DNA of 64,000 bases from Pseudomonas guangdongensis (GCF_900105885.1 NZ_LT629780.1:1612001-1676000), one strand, 5' to 3'. Counted from the stretch's first letter, positions 8,513 through 20,030 are shown. Program-made: numbers and translations. Notes: generated by a model not told the origin, from the sequence alone.

Positions 8513-8590
8513 GCCGCGCGCCGAAAGGACTCGGAGCCCGTGGTGCGGGCGGCTACACTGCGCGCCCCTCCACGGCCTGCGAGCGCTGCG

Positions 8591-9490
8591 ATGACCCTCA
8601 AACGCCTTTCCGCCGGCGGCGTCGGCTCCAGCACCGTCCACCTGCCGGTCGGCGACTGGACGACGGTGCTCGACTGCCTGTGTGCGCGCTTTCCGGCCAT
8701 CGACCGCGACACCTGGCTGGCGCGCATGGCGCGCGGGCGGGTGCTGGATGCCGCCGGGCTGCCCATCGGCCCCGCGCATCCCTACCGCGCCGGCCTGCGC
8801 GTGCACTACTTCCGCGAGGTGCCGGCCGAACCGCGGATTCCCTTCGTCGAGCGCATCCTCCATTGCGACGAGCACCTGCTGGTGGCCGACAAGCCGCACT
8901 TCCTGCCGGTGATGCCGTCCGGCGAGTACGTCGAGGAAACCCTGCTCAGCCGCCTGGCGCGCCAGCTGGACAATCCGCACCTGGTGCCGCTGCACCGCAT
9001 CGACCGCCTGACCGCCGGGCTGGTGCTGTTCTCCACCGCGCCGGCCAGCCGCGCCCGCTACCAGGCGCTGTTCCGCAGCCGGGAGATCCACAAGCGCTAC
9101 GAGGCCATCGCCCCGGCGCTGCCGGCGCTGGAATTCCCGCTGCGCCGCGCCACCCGGCTGGTGCCGGGCGAGCCGTTCTTTCGCATGTGCGAGGCGCCCG
9201 GCGAGGCCAACAGCGAGACGCGCATCGAGGTGCTGGAGCGCCGTGACGCCCTGTGGCGCTACGGCCTGGAGCCGGTCAGCGGCAAGAAGCACCAGCTGCG
9301 GGTGCACATGGCGGCGCTCGGCGCACCGCTGTGCAACGACCCTTTCTACCCCGAGCTGGACGGCCGTCACCGCCGCGAAGCCGACGACTACGCCAGGCCG
9401 CTCAAGCTGCTGGCCCGGGCGCTGGCCTTCCGCGATCCGCTCAGCGGCACCGAGCGGCAGTTTCGCAGCGCGCTGACGCTGACCTTCTGA
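8591..9490 (+). CDS. RluA-family pseudouridine synthase
   Basis: A 299-residue RNA-modifying enzyme that isomerises uridine to pseudouridine. The catalytic motif HRIDRLTAGLVLFS carries the essential Asp, and LEPVSGKKHQLRVHMAALG is the second conserved RluA block. An N-terminal S4-like part (TWLARMARGRVLDAAGLPI) precedes the catalytic domain. The substrate (a 23S rRNA or tRNA position) cannot be told from sequence. The start at 8591 is preferred to an in-frame GTG at 8540 because the conserved region begins soon after it. The stop codon (9488-9490) abuts the stop of the convergent reductase (9491-9493) with no base between. Confidence 0.9.
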   Translation: MTLKRLSAGGVGSSTVHLPVGDWTTVLDCLCARFPAIDRDTWLARMARGRVLDAAGLPIGPAHPYRAGLRVHYFREVPAEPRIPFVERILHCDEHLLVADKPHFLPVMPSGEYVEETLLSRLARQLDNPHLVPLHRIDRLTAGLVLFSTAPASRARYQALFRSREIHKRYEAIAPALPALEFPLRRATRLVPGEPFFRMCEAPGEANSETRIEVLERRDALWRYGLEPVSGKKHQLRVHMAALGAPLCNDPFYPELDGRHRREADDYARPLKLLARALAFRDPLSGTERQFRSALTLTF

Positions 9491-10819
9491 TCAGCGCATG
9501 TCGAACAGTTCCTGATGGAAGCGCGTGGCCGGCAGCCCCCGGGCTTCCAGGCCGCTGCGCAGCGCCGCGCCGAACGCCGCCGGGCCGCAGAACCAGAAGT
9601 CGCGGGTCTGCCAGTCGGGCAGCAGGGCGCACAGCCCGGCGCAGTCCAGGCGCGGGTCGCGCCCGCTGACGCGCAGGTGCAGGCGCACCTGGGCCGTCTC
9701 GGCGAGGGCTTCGAGGCGGGCGATGAAGCCGGCGTCCGGGGCGTTGGTGCAGTAGATCAGGTCGATGGGCCGCCCGGCGGGACGCCCGGCGAGATCCTGC
9801 AGGCGGGCAATGAACGGGGTGATGCCGATGCCGCCGGCGATCCAGGCCTGGGCGCGCTCCTGCGGGGCGAAGTCGAAGCGCCCGTAGGGGCCTTCGACGC
9901 ATACCGCATCGCCGACCTGCAGGCTGTGCGGCAGGCGTGCGGTGTAGTCGCCCAGGCCCTTGATGTTGAAGCGCAGGCGGCCGTCGCCCTGCCAGGCCGA
10001 GGAGATGGTGAAGGGGTGCGGACCTTCGGCGCGGTCGAAGGTGACGAAGGCGAACTGCCCGGCGGCATGGCCCGGCCAGCGGTCGTGCAGGCGCACGTCG
10101 ACGCCCAGCACGTGGTTGTCCGGGTGCAGCTCGATGGCCTCGACCGTGCCGATGGCCTTGCGCCGCGCGCCGATCCGCCCGCCCAGCGAGAGCAGCGCGG
10201 CGCCGCTGCCGGCGGCGATCAGCAGGGCGACCAGCGGGCCGACCGCTGCGCTCCAGTAGTCGTGCTTCATCAGGATCAGCGAGTGGTAGGCAAGCACCAG
10301 GTAGACCGGCGCGAGCAGGCGGTGGGTCTTGAAGAAGTGGCGGTAGGGGAAGCGCCGGTACAGCGCCAGGGCGATCAGCAGCAGGGCCGCGTAGAAGGCC
10401 CACTCGCCGAGGCTTTCGGCCAGCCCGCGCTGGCCGTTGAAGAAGGCGGCCAGCGCCGAGGGCTCGCTGCCGGCAGCCTTGCGCGCCGGCTTCTCCAGCC
10501 AGCCCCAGCCGACCATCCATTTGGGCACCTGGACCCAGGCCCAGTGCAGCACCGACAGCAGCAGCGCGGCGATGCCCAGCCACTTGTGCAGGCGGTAGCC
10601 CTTGTCCAGGCCGCCGAGGCGCGCGTCGACCCAGGCCGGCCGGGCGGCCAGCAGCAGCCCCAGGCTCATCGCGCCGATGGCGAGGATGCCGGTGCCGTTG
10701 ACCACCGCGCGGCGCAGGTCGAAGAAGGCGTAGCCGGCAGCGAACAGGTTGTCGGCCAGCAGCCAGAGCAGGGTGAGGAGGCCGAGGTAGGCGGCGAGAA
10801 ACAGGCGCAGAGCATTCAT
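9491..10819 (-). CDS. Ferric-reductase-like transmembrane flavocytochrome
   Basis: A 442-residue protein with two halves. The N-terminal about 200 residues contain six hydrophobic segments with histidines spaced as in the ferric reductase/NOX haem-b domain (LHKWLGIAALLLSVLHWAW and HRLLAPVYLVLAYHSLI). The C-terminal half is a ferredoxin-NADP reductase module: FAD motif HPFTISS, phosphate loop WIAGGIGITPFIARL and the closing FWFCGPAAF. It should pass electrons from NAD(P)H via FAD and haem across the inner membrane; the acceptor (Fe(III), oxygen, quinone) is unknown. It lies downstream of the truncated haemoglobin on the same strand, 89 bp apart, suggesting a shared redox or NO/O2 role. Confidence 0.88.
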   Translation of the reverse strand: MNALRLFLAAYLGLLTLLWLLADNLFAAGYAFFDLRRAVVNGTGILAIGAMSLGLLLAARPAWVDARLGGLDKGYRLHKWLGIAALLLSVLHWAWVQVPKWMVGWGWLEKPARKAAGSEPSALAAFFNGQRGLAESLGEWAFYAALLLIALALYRRFPYRHFFKTHRLLAPVYLVLAYHSLILMKHDYWSAAVGPLVALLIAAGSGAALLSLGGRIGARRKAIGTVEAIELHPDNHVLGVDVRLHDRWPGHAAGQFAFVTFDRAEGPHPFTISSAWQGDGRLRFNIKGLGDYTARLPHSLQVGDAVCVEGPYGRFDFAPQERAQAWIAGGIGITPFIARLQDLAGRPAGRPIDLIYCTNAPDAGFIARLEALAETAQVRLHLRVSGRDPRLDCAGLCALLPDWQTRDFWFCGPAAFGAALRSGLEARGLPATRFHQELFDMR

Positions 10820-10908
10820 GAATTAACATCCCGATGGCAGTGGAACTGGCCGCGGCGGGCGACCCGTTCCATGAAAGAGCGCCCATCCCGAGGCGCCCTT
10901 GAGGCAGG

Positions 10909-11367
10909 TCAGTGGCTGGCGTCGGCGCCCGCGGGTGTGGCTCCGGCGCCGCCGTGGGCGTGCCGGCAGACCTGCACGATGCGCTGCGCCGGCACGCGCA
11001 GCTGGGTCAGCAGGTAGCCGGCGAACGCCGGGGCGAAGTCCTGGCGGACGATGGCGCGCTCCATGCAGGTCAGCCAGGCGGCGCTGTCCTGCTCGTCGAT
11101 CGGCCAGGGCGCGTGGGCATGGGGCAGCATGATGCTGCCGTATTTTTCGCGGAACAGTTTCGGCCCGCCCAGCCAGCCGCTGAGGAAGCAGGCCAGCTTG
11201 TCGGCGGAGGTGCTCAGGTCGGCCGGGTGCATGGCGCGGATGCGTGCCGCGCCCGGCCACTCGTCCATGATCCGGTAGAAGTCGTCGACCAGCCGGCGCA
11301 GGCCGTCGATGCCGCCGGCCGCCTGGTAGGAGGCGTCGCCGACGCCGTAGGTGGGGGTATCGCTCAT
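10909..11367 (-). CDS. Group II truncated haemoglobin
   Basis: A 152-residue globin of the TrHb2 class. The E-helix region is FLSGWLGGPKLFREKYG, the proximal haem His lies in LPHAHAPWPI, and AAWLTCM supplies the Trp of the G helix, all typical of group II. Such proteins bind O2, NO or sulfide and are thought to serve in NO or peroxide detoxification or O2 chemistry. The C-terminal tail (RHAHGGAGATPAGADASH) is His/Gly/Ala-rich and probably disordered. The ATG at 11367 starts MSDTPTYGVGDASYQAAGG and is preceded by GAGG. It sits between priA and the ferric-reductase-like gene, all on the minus strand. Confidence 0.88.
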   Translation of the reverse strand: MSDTPTYGVGDASYQAAGGIDGLRRLVDDFYRIMDEWPGAARIRAMHPADLSTSADKLACFLSGWLGGPKLFREKYGSIMLPHAHAPWPIDEQDSAAWLTCMERAIVRQDFAPAFAGYLLTQLRVPAQRIVQVCRHAHGGAGATPAGADASH

Positions 11368-11459
11368 GGTGCTGCGCTCCTCGGCAAGGGGGACGCACAT
11401 TTTAGCGGAGCGCCCGCGTCCGGCGTGTGCGCAATCGCCGCACCGGCCGGGGCGGCGGC

Positions 11460-13679
11460 TCAGAACAGGTCGACCGGATCGACGTCCAGTGACCAGCGCA
11501 CCTGGCGAGCGCCGGGCAGCGCTTCCAGTTCGGCGACCCAGGGGCCGAGCAGGCGGTGCAGCGCGGCGCGGCTGCCCGACTGCAGCAGCAGCTGGGCGCG
11601 GTGGCGGCCGGCGCGGCGTTCCATCGGCGCCGGTACCGGGCCGAGGACCATCACCGCCGTGTTGGCGCCGTCGTCCAGGCGCTGCTCGGCCAGCTGCGCG
11701 GCCTGGTCGAGGAAGGCCTCGGCCTGCTCCGGGCGGTGCGCGTCGGCGCGCAGCAGGGCCAGGTGGGCGAAGGGCGGCAGGCCGGCGGCGCGGCGCTCGG
11801 CCAGGGCCTGGGCGGCGAAGGCGGCATAGCCCTGCTCGCTGAGCTGGACCAGCAGCGGGTGGTCGGCCAGGTGGGTCTGGATGATCACCCGGCCCGGCTC
11901 CTCGGCGCGTCCGGCGCGTCCGGCGACCTGGACGATCAGCTGGGCCATGCGTTCGCTGGCGCGGAAGTCGGCGCTGAACAGCCCGCCGTCGGCGTCGAGG
12001 ATCGCCACCAGGGTCACGCGCGGGAAGTGGTGGCCCTTGGCGAGCATCTGGGTGCCGACCAGGATGCACGGCTCGCCGCGATTGATGGTGGCGAACAGCT
12101 GCTCCATGGCGCCCTTGCGCGCGGTGCTGTCGCGGTCGACGCGCAGGATCGGGACCTCGGGGAAGAGGATGCGCAGGCGCTCCTCGCTGCGCTCGGTGCC
12201 GACCCCGACCGGGCGCAGGTCGACGTGCTGGCACTGCGGGCAGGCGCCGGGCGGGCGCTGGCGGTGGTCGCAGTGGTGGCAGCGCAGCTCGCCGCTGCGC
12301 TGGTGTAGGGTCAGGCGCGCGTCGCAACGCGGGCACAGCGCCATCCAGCCGCAGTCGTGGCACAGCAGGGTCGGCGCGAAGCCGCGGCGGTTGAGGAACA
12401 CCAGCACCTGCTGGCCGGCGGCGAGGGTCTCGCCGATCAGTCGCTGCAGCGGCGGCGAAAGGCCGCTGTCCAACGGCCGGCTGCGCACGTCGAGGCGCTC
12501 GAAGCGCGGCGGCTGGGCGCCGCCGGCGCGGCGGGTCAGGCGCAGCAGGGCGTAGCGGCCCTGGTGGGCGTTGTGCAGGCTTTCCAGCGAGGGGGTGGCC
12601 GAGCCGAGCAGCAGCGGCACGCGCTCCAGGCGCGCGCGCATCACCGCCAGGTCGCGGGCGTGGTAGCGCAGGCCTTCCTGCTGCTTGTAGGACGCGTCGT
12701 GTTCCTCGTCGACGATGATCAGCCCCGGATTCTTCAGCGGGGTGAACAGCGCCGAGCGGGTGCCGATGACGATCTGCGCGCTGCCCTCGCGGGCCGCCTG
12801 CCAGGCGTCCAGGCGTTCGCGGTCGGTCAGCCCCGAGTGCAGCAGGGCGATGCGCGCGTTGAAGCGCCGGGCGAAGCGCTCCAGGGTCTGCGGGCCGAGG
12901 TTGATCTCCGGAATCAGCACCAGCGCCTGGCGGCCGGCTTCCAGGGTCTCGCGGATCAGCTGCAGGTAGACCTCGGTCTTGCCGCTGCCGGTGACGCCTT
13001 CCAGCAGGCAGGGGTGGAAGCGCCCGAAGCCTGCGCGCACCGCCTCGAAGGCGCTGCGCTGCTCGTCGTTGAGCGCCAGTTCCGGCTGCAGCAGCCAGGC
13101 GCCCTGGTGCACGGCGAGGCTCGGCCGCTGGCGCCGCACCTGCACCAGGCCCTTGTCGTGCAGGGCCTTGAGGCTGTCGCGCGACAGCTGGAACTGCTCC
13201 AGGCGGTTCTGGTCGATGCCGTGGGGGTGCTGGGCGAGGGTGGCCAGCGCCTGGCGCTGGCGCGGCGCGCGCGCCAGGCGCGGATCGTCGGCGCGCGCGC
13301 CGGGGGCGGCCTGCCAGAAACGCTCCTCGCCGCGCTCGGCCGACTCGCCCTGGCGCAGCAGCGCCGGCAGCGCCCAGGCGAAGGTGTCGCCGAGGCTGTG
13401 CTGGTAGTAGCTGGCGCTCCACAGGCACAGCTCCAGCAGCGCCGGCGGCAGCACCGGGGCGCGATCGAGCAGGGCCAGCGCTTCGCGCAGGCGCGTCTCG
13501 TCGATCTCGCTGTGCGCGGCCCGCGCCACCAGCACGCCGACCACCTCGCGGCGACCGAAGGGCACGCGCAGGCGCACGCCGGGCAGCAGCAGGGCCGGAT
13601 CGATGTCGCGCGGGGCGCGGTAGTCGAACAGCCGGCGCAGCGGCGAGGGCAGGGCAAGGCGCAGGATGGGCAGGCTCAC
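11460..13679 (-). CDS. priA: Primosomal replication-restart helicase PriA
   Basis: A 739-residue 3'-to-5' DNA helicase that binds stalled forks and loads the primosome for replication restart. The N-terminal 3'-end-binding domain (MSLPILRLALPSPLRRLFDY) is followed by Walker A GVTGSGKT at residues 228-235 and Walker B DEEH at 324-327. A zinc-binding insert then carries eight Cys (LLCHDCGWMALCPRC ... LRCHHC ... CPQC). The later helicase motifs 'GTQMLAKGHHFP' and 'QVAGRAGRAEEPG' are also present. Length is normal and all motifs are intact. It is divergent from rpmE, the same arrangement as in other Pseudomonas. Confidence 0.97.
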   Translation of the reverse strand: MSLPILRLALPSPLRRLFDYRAPRDIDPALLLPGVRLRVPFGRREVVGVLVARAAHSEIDETRLREALALLDRAPVLPPALLELCLWSASYYQHSLGDTFAWALPALLRQGESAERGEERFWQAAPGARADDPRLARAPRQRQALATLAQHPHGIDQNRLEQFQLSRDSLKALHDKGLVQVRRQRPSLAVHQGAWLLQPELALNDEQRSAFEAVRAGFGRFHPCLLEGVTGSGKTEVYLQLIRETLEAGRQALVLIPEINLGPQTLERFARRFNARIALLHSGLTDRERLDAWQAAREGSAQIVIGTRSALFTPLKNPGLIIVDEEHDASYKQQEGLRYHARDLAVMRARLERVPLLLGSATPSLESLHNAHQGRYALLRLTRRAGGAQPPRFERLDVRSRPLDSGLSPPLQRLIGETLAAGQQVLVFLNRRGFAPTLLCHDCGWMALCPRCDARLTLHQRSGELRCHHCDHRQRPPGACPQCQHVDLRPVGVGTERSEERLRILFPEVPILRVDRDSTARKGAMEQLFATINRGEPCILVGTQMLAKGHHFPRVTLVAILDADGGLFSADFRASERMAQLIVQVAGRAGRAEEPGRVIIQTHLADHPLLVQLSEQGYAAFAAQALAERRAAGLPPFAHLALLRADAHRPEQAEAFLDQAAQLAEQRLDDGANTAVMVLGPVPAPMERRAGRHRAQLLLQSGSRAALHRLLGPWVAELEALPGARQVRWSLDVDPVDLF

Positions 13680-13737
13680 GCAGGGGCTCCGCAGGCGGGG
13701 CGGGCGATCTTAGCATGGCCGGCGATCCGCTCTGCGC

Positions 13738-13765
13738 TTGCATCGGGACGGTGCTCTGTTATCAT
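13738..13765 (+). promoter_or_regulatory. Probable sigma70 promoter of rpmE
   Basis: TTGCAT at 13738-13743 and TATCAT at 13760-13765 are separated by 16 bp, giving a good -10 and a fair -35. Transcription would start near 13772, leaving a leader of about 95 nt before rpmE. No clear L31 autoregulatory structure or Zur-like palindrome was recognised in the leader. Confidence 0.4.
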
Positions 13766-13867
13766 GCCGCCCTATTTTTCCGGGTGGCCAGACTGCCCCG
13801 GTGCGTTACCTCGTGCGGTGCTCGGCATGGTGCCGGGTGGCGGCACATCATCCCTGAGGATCCATAG

Positions 13868-14083
13868 ATGAAACCGGAAATCCATCCCGCGTACGCAGAA
13901 ATCAGCGCAACCTGCAGCTGCGGCAACGTGATCAAGACCCGCTCCACCCTGTGCAAGGACCTGAGCCTCGACGTCTGCTCCGAGTGCCACCCGTTCTACA
14001 CCGGCAAGCAGAAGGTGCTGGACACCGGCGGCCGTATCGATCGCTTCAAGCAGCGTTTCGCTGGCTTCGGCGCGACCAAGTAA
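13868..14083 (+). CDS. rpmE: 50S ribosomal protein L31, zinc-binding type
   Basis: A 71-residue ribosomal protein, starting [20 protein letters not shown]. It keeps the zinc-binding cysteines (CSCGN near residue 16 and [10 protein letters not shown] near residue 38), so this is the C+ form that needs Zn, in contrast to the Zn-free paralogue many bacteria express under zinc starvation. The ending [24 protein letters not shown] is standard. GAGG lies upstream of the ATG. A strong bidirectional terminator follows 44 bp after the stop. Confidence 0.97.
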   Translation: MKPEIHPAYAEISATCSCGNVIKTRSTLCKDLSLDVCSECHPFYTGKQKVLDTGGRIDRFKQRFAGFGATK

Positions 14084-14098
14084 GATTGCGTACCCGGG

Positions 14099-14917
14099 AT
14101 GCATTCGCTGTTTCCCGGCACGAGCGAAAAGGCGCCCCTATGGGGCGCCTTTTTCGTTGCTGCGCTGCTGTGGCTGCTGCCCGCGCAAGCGGCGACCGCC
14201 GAGGCCTGCGCGATGCCCGCCGGACTGCGCGAGGCGCGGGTGGAGCGGGTGGTGGATGGCGACACCCTGCGCCTGGCCGATGGCCGCAGCGTGCGGCTGA
14301 TCGGCCTCAACACGCCGGAAATGGCCCGCGGCGGGCGTCCCGCCGAGCCCTTCGCGGTGGAGGCGATGCGCCACCTCGAAAGGCTGGTCGCCGCCAGCGC
14401 CGGGCGCGTCTACCTGCAGCCGGGCGCGCAGCCACGCGATCGCTACGGCCGCAGCCTGGCGCATGCCTTCGGTCGCGACGGGCGCAGCTGGGCGTCGGCG
14501 CAACTGGCCGCCGGGTTGGGCCTGGCGGTGGCGCTGGCGCCGAACACCGCGCGGCTCGACTGCCTGCTGGCCGCCGAGGCCCAGGCGCGCGCCGCGCGCC
14601 GCGGACTGTGGCGGCGCAATCCGCAGCGCGCGGTCGGCCAGCTGCAGGCCGGCGGCTTCGCCCTGTTGAGCGGACGCATCGAGAGCTTCGAGCGCAATCG
14701 CGGCGGCCTGTGGCTGCGGATGGATGGCGCGCTGGTGCTGCGCGTCGCGCCGCAGCGGATCGCCCGCTTCGATCCGGATGCGCTGCGCGCGCTGGTCGGC
14801 CGGCGGGTCGAGGTGCGCGGCTGGGTGGTCGAGCGCAGCCGTCGCGGCGCGCTCCGGCCGGGGCAGGCGCGCTGGCAACTGAGCCTGGATCATCCGGCGC
14901 TGCTGCGCCGGCTCTGA
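14099..14917 (+). CDS. Thermonuclease-family (SNase-like) exported nuclease
   Basis: A 272-residue protein with an N-terminal hydrophobic export signal (AFFVAALLWLLPAQAATAEA) and a staphylococcal-nuclease domain: VERVVDGDTLRL, 'VRLIGLNTPEMARGG' and 'RDRYGRSLAHAF', which hold the Asp/Arg/Glu set of the SNase active site. The last 80 residues form an extra OB-like extension. In the Pseudomonas block it occupies the place of PA5048 between rpmE and the malic enzyme. The first ATG in frame (14099) is only 15 bp after rpmE, and the signal-peptide codons contain the rpmE terminator hairpin; no other ATG, GTG or TTG start exists in frame before the nuclease domain. Confidence 0.83.
   Translation: MHSLFPGTSEKAPLWGAFFVAALLWLLPAQAATAEACAMPAGLREARVERVVDGDTLRLADGRSVRLIGLNTPEMARGGRPAEPFAVEAMRHLERLVAASAGRVYLQPGAQPRDRYGRSLAHAFGRDGRSWASAQLAAGLGLAVALAPNTARLDCLLAAEAQARAARRGLWRRNPQRAVGQLQAGGFALLSGRIESFERNRGGLWLRMDGALVLRVAPQRIARFDPDALRALVGRRVEVRGWVVERSRRGALRPGQARWQLSLDHPALLRRL
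14127..14154. terminator. Bidirectional rho-independent terminator after rpmE
   Basis: AGGCGCCCC (14130-14138) pairs perfectly with GGGGCGCCT (14142-14150) around a three-base loop, with AAAA before it and TTTTT after it. It ends rpmE transcription but lies inside the first codons of the downstream nuclease gene. Confidence 0.85.
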
Positions 14918-15065
14918 GGCTCCGCTCGCGGTCGAAAGCGGCCGCCAACAGGGGGCTTGACAGGGGCGGGCGAGGCCCTGCGGCGGTGCTCTTGTGAGCC
15001 GCGAGGCTCTTGCCGTATGCTCGGGATCCCTGTCTGTCCTACCTATAATAAGCGGAAGCACCAAC

Positions 15066-16334
<1,269 letters not shown>

Positions 16335-16353
16335 GCCGCGTCGTGAGCCGATG

Positions 16354-16381
16354 AAAAAACCCGCCTTCAGGCGGGTTTTTT
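16354..16381. terminator. Bidirectional terminator between malic enzyme and ponA
   Basis: CCCGCC (16360-16365), loop TTCA, GGCGGG (16370-16375), flanked by six A on the left and six T on the right. It serves both convergent genes (stops at 16334 and 16407). Confidence 0.9.
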
Positions 16382-16406
16382 CGTTTCCGTGCCCGGCTTG
16401 CCGGGC

Positions 16407-18800
16407 TCAGAACAGGTCGATGGGCACCGGGGCCGCCTCGTTGCTGAAGTGGTCCTGGGTGAAGCCGCGCGGCTCGAACGTGGCCGGTTGCGGCGGCATG
16501 TCGCTGCGGAACAGCTCGAAGAAGGCATCCCCGGCGCCGGCAGCGGCGGCCCGTCCGCTGGCCGGATCGACGCGCAGGCGCAGCAGGCCGTCCGGCTCGG
16601 GCGGCAGGTGCGGCGGCAGATCCTTGAGCGCCACGCTCATGTAGCGCATCCAGATCGGCAGTGCCAGGGTGCCGCCGTACTCGCCGCGGCCGAGGCTCTG
16701 CGGCTGGTCGAAACCGGCCCAGGCGGTGGTGACGAAGTCGCCGTTGTAGCCGGCGAACCAGGAGTCCTTCTGTTCGTTGGTGGTGCCGGTCTTGCCGGCG
16801 ATGTCGCTGCGCTGCAGGGCCAGCGCGCGGCGGGCGGTGCCGCGCTTGATCACGTCCTGCAGCATGCTGGTCATGATGTAGGCGGTGCGCGCATCCATCA
16901 CCCGCTCGGCCTGTGCCGGCGACTCGCCCGGGACTTCGGCTGTCGTCTGGACGGCGGCCGGGCGTGCCTCCGGCACGCGGGGCGGGTTGGCGCGGAACAG
17001 GGTGTTGCCGTCGCGGTCGTCGATGCGGGTGATCAGGTAGGGCTGCACGCGGTAGCCGCCGTTGGCGAACACCGTGTAGCCGCTGGCCACCTCTAGCGGG
17101 GTCAGGTTGGCGGTACCTAGCGCCAGCGAGAAGTTGCGCGGCAGGTCGTCGCGCGGCAGGCCGAAGGTGCGCGTGCCGTAGTCGACGGCGTAGTCGATGC
17201 CGATCTCCTGCAGCAGGCGGATCGATACCAGGTTGCGTGAGCGATACAGGGCTTCGCGCATGCGGATCGGGCCGAGGAAGGTGTTGTTGTCGTTCTTCGG
17301 TCGCCAGACCTTGCCGGTGTAGGGATCGACGAACTCGATAGGCGCATCGTCGATCAGGCTGGCGGCGGTGAAGCCCTTGTCCAGCGCCGCGCTGTAGACG
17401 AACGGCTTGAAGCTGGAGCCGGGCTGGCGTTTGGCCTGGGCGGCGCGGTTGTAGTTGCTCTGCTCAAAGGAGAAGCCGCCGATCAGCGCGCGGATCGCGC
17501 CGTCGCGCGGGTCGAGGGAAACCAGCGCGCCCTGCACCTGGGGCAACTGGACGAAGCGCAGGCTGCCGTCGGCCTGGCGCTGCACGCGGATCAGGTCGCC
17601 GCTCTGCACCACATCGGCAGGTTTCTGCGGCGCGCGGCCGAGGCTGTTGGTGGCCAGGTGCGGGCGTGCCCACTTCATGCTCTGCCAGGCCACCGCCTCC
17701 TCGGCGCCGCCGCGGGTCAGCACCCGGATGCCGTCGCGTTCGACGCGACTGACGATCGCCGGCTCCAGCCCGCCGAGCGTGCGCTGCTCGGCCAGCTTGG
17801 CCAGCCAGGCGGCATTGTCGAGGCCGGGGAAGCGCGCTTCCGGGCCGCGCCAGCCATGGCGCTGGTCGTAGTCGATCAGGCCGCTGCGCAGGGCCTGGTT
17901 GGCGGCCTCCTGCAGGTCGCCGCGCACGCTGGTATAGACCCGGTAGCCCTCGGTGTAGGCGTCGCCGCCGTACTGGCCGACCAGTTCGGCGCGGGCCATC
18001 TCGGCGACGTAGGGCGCCTCGATCTGCGGCGGGGCGATGGCCTGGGCGCGCACCTCGACGGTTTCGGCCAGGGCCTGTTCGTAGCGCAGGCGGTCGATGC
18101 GGCCCAGCTCGAACATGCGCAGGAGAATCCAGTCGCGGCGGATCTTGGCGCGCTCGGGATTAACCACCGGGTTGTAGCGCGACGGCGCCTTGGGCAGGCC
18201 GGCAATCATCGCCAGCTGGGCCAGCGACAGCTGGTCGATCGACTTGCCGTAGTAGACCTGGGCGGCGGCCTCGATGCCGTAGGCGCGGTTGCCCAGGTAG
18301 ATCTTGTTGACGTACAGCTCGAGGATCTCGTTCTTGCTCAGCGCCCGCTCGATCTGCAGGGCCAGCAGGATCTCGTTGGCCTTGCGCGAGAAGCTGCGCT
18401 CGCTGGACAGGAAGAAGTTCTTCGCCACCTGCATGGTGATGGTGCTGCCGCCGGTCTGGATCTGTCCGCTCTTCACTAATTGCGCAGCAGCACGCATCAG
18501 GCTTTTGACGTCGACGCCATAATGGTTCGCGAAGTTGTCGTCCTCGGCGGCCAGCAGCGCGCTGATGAAGTCGGGCGGAATGTCCTCGAAGCGGATCGGC
18601 GTGCGGCGCATCTCGCCGAACTCGGCGATCAGCAGGTCGTCGGCGCTGTAGATCCGCAGCGGTACCTGCATGCGCACGTTGCGCAGGGTTTCCGCCGCCG
18701 GCAGGTTCGGACTCAGGTAGAGGTAGGTGCCGCTGAGGCCGAGCAGCACGGCGCTGAACAGGGCGACACAGGTCCACAACAGGAATTTCAGTACGCGCAT
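16407..18800 (-). CDS. ponA: Penicillin-binding protein 1A (class A, bifunctional)
   Basis: A 797-residue inner-membrane enzyme that polymerises and cross-links peptidoglycan. One N-terminal membrane anchor (VLKFLLWTCVALFSAVLLG) is followed by the GT51 transglycosylase (LAAEDDNFANHYGVD, 'QVAKNFFLSSERSFSRKANE', 'ELYVNKIYLGNRAYG'). An OB-like insert comes next, then the transpeptidase with SxxK in QPGSSFKPFVYSAAL, SRN in YRSRNLVSIRLL and KTG in AGKTGTTNEQKDSW. All catalytic motifs are intact. The ATG at 18800 is chosen over the TTG two codons earlier. It diverges from pilM, the conserved Pseudomonas arrangement. Confidence 0.97.
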   Translation of the reverse strand: MRVLKFLLWTCVALFSAVLLGLSGTYLYLSPNLPAAETLRNVRMQVPLRIYSADDLLIAEFGEMRRTPIRFEDIPPDFISALLAAEDDNFANHYGVDVKSLMRAAAQLVKSGQIQTGGSTITMQVAKNFFLSSERSFSRKANEILLALQIERALSKNEILELYVNKIYLGNRAYGIEAAAQVYYGKSIDQLSLAQLAMIAGLPKAPSRYNPVVNPERAKIRRDWILLRMFELGRIDRLRYEQALAETVEVRAQAIAPPQIEAPYVAEMARAELVGQYGGDAYTEGYRVYTSVRGDLQEAANQALRSGLIDYDQRHGWRGPEARFPGLDNAAWLAKLAEQRTLGGLEPAIVSRVERDGIRVLTRGGAEEAVAWQSMKWARPHLATNSLGRAPQKPADVVQSGDLIRVQRQADGSLRFVQLPQVQGALVSLDPRDGAIRALIGGFSFEQSNYNRAAQAKRQPGSSFKPFVYSAALDKGFTAASLIDDAPIEFVDPYTGKVWRPKNDNNTFLGPIRMREALYRSRNLVSIRLLQEIGIDYAVDYGTRTFGLPRDDLPRNFSLALGTANLTPLEVASGYTVFANGGYRVQPYLITRIDDRDGNTLFRANPPRVPEARPAAVQTTAEVPGESPAQAERVMDARTAYIMTSMLQDVIKRGTARRALALQRSDIAGKTGTTNEQKDSWFAGYNGDFVTTAWAGFDQPQSLGRGEYGGTLALPIWMRYMSVALKDLPPHLPPEPDGLLRLRVDPASGRAAAAGAGDAFFELFRSDMPPQPATFEPRGFTQDHFSNEAAPVPIDLF

Positions 18801-18815
18801 CGGCAATCTGGCTGA

Positions 18816-20029
<1,214 letters not shown>

Positions 20030-20030
<1 letters not shown>

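Noticed and set aside
10909..13743. 944-codon minus-strand frame joining a priA shadow to the truncated haemoglobin
   Set aside because: The N-terminal 790 codons are out of frame with priA and low-complexity; the haemoglobin has its own ATG and ribosome site at 11367.
15044..15049. Perfect TATAAT before the malic enzyme as a firm promoter call
   Set aside because: No -35 at proper spacing, and the start site would fall in the ribosome-binding site; kept only as a remark in the gene entry.
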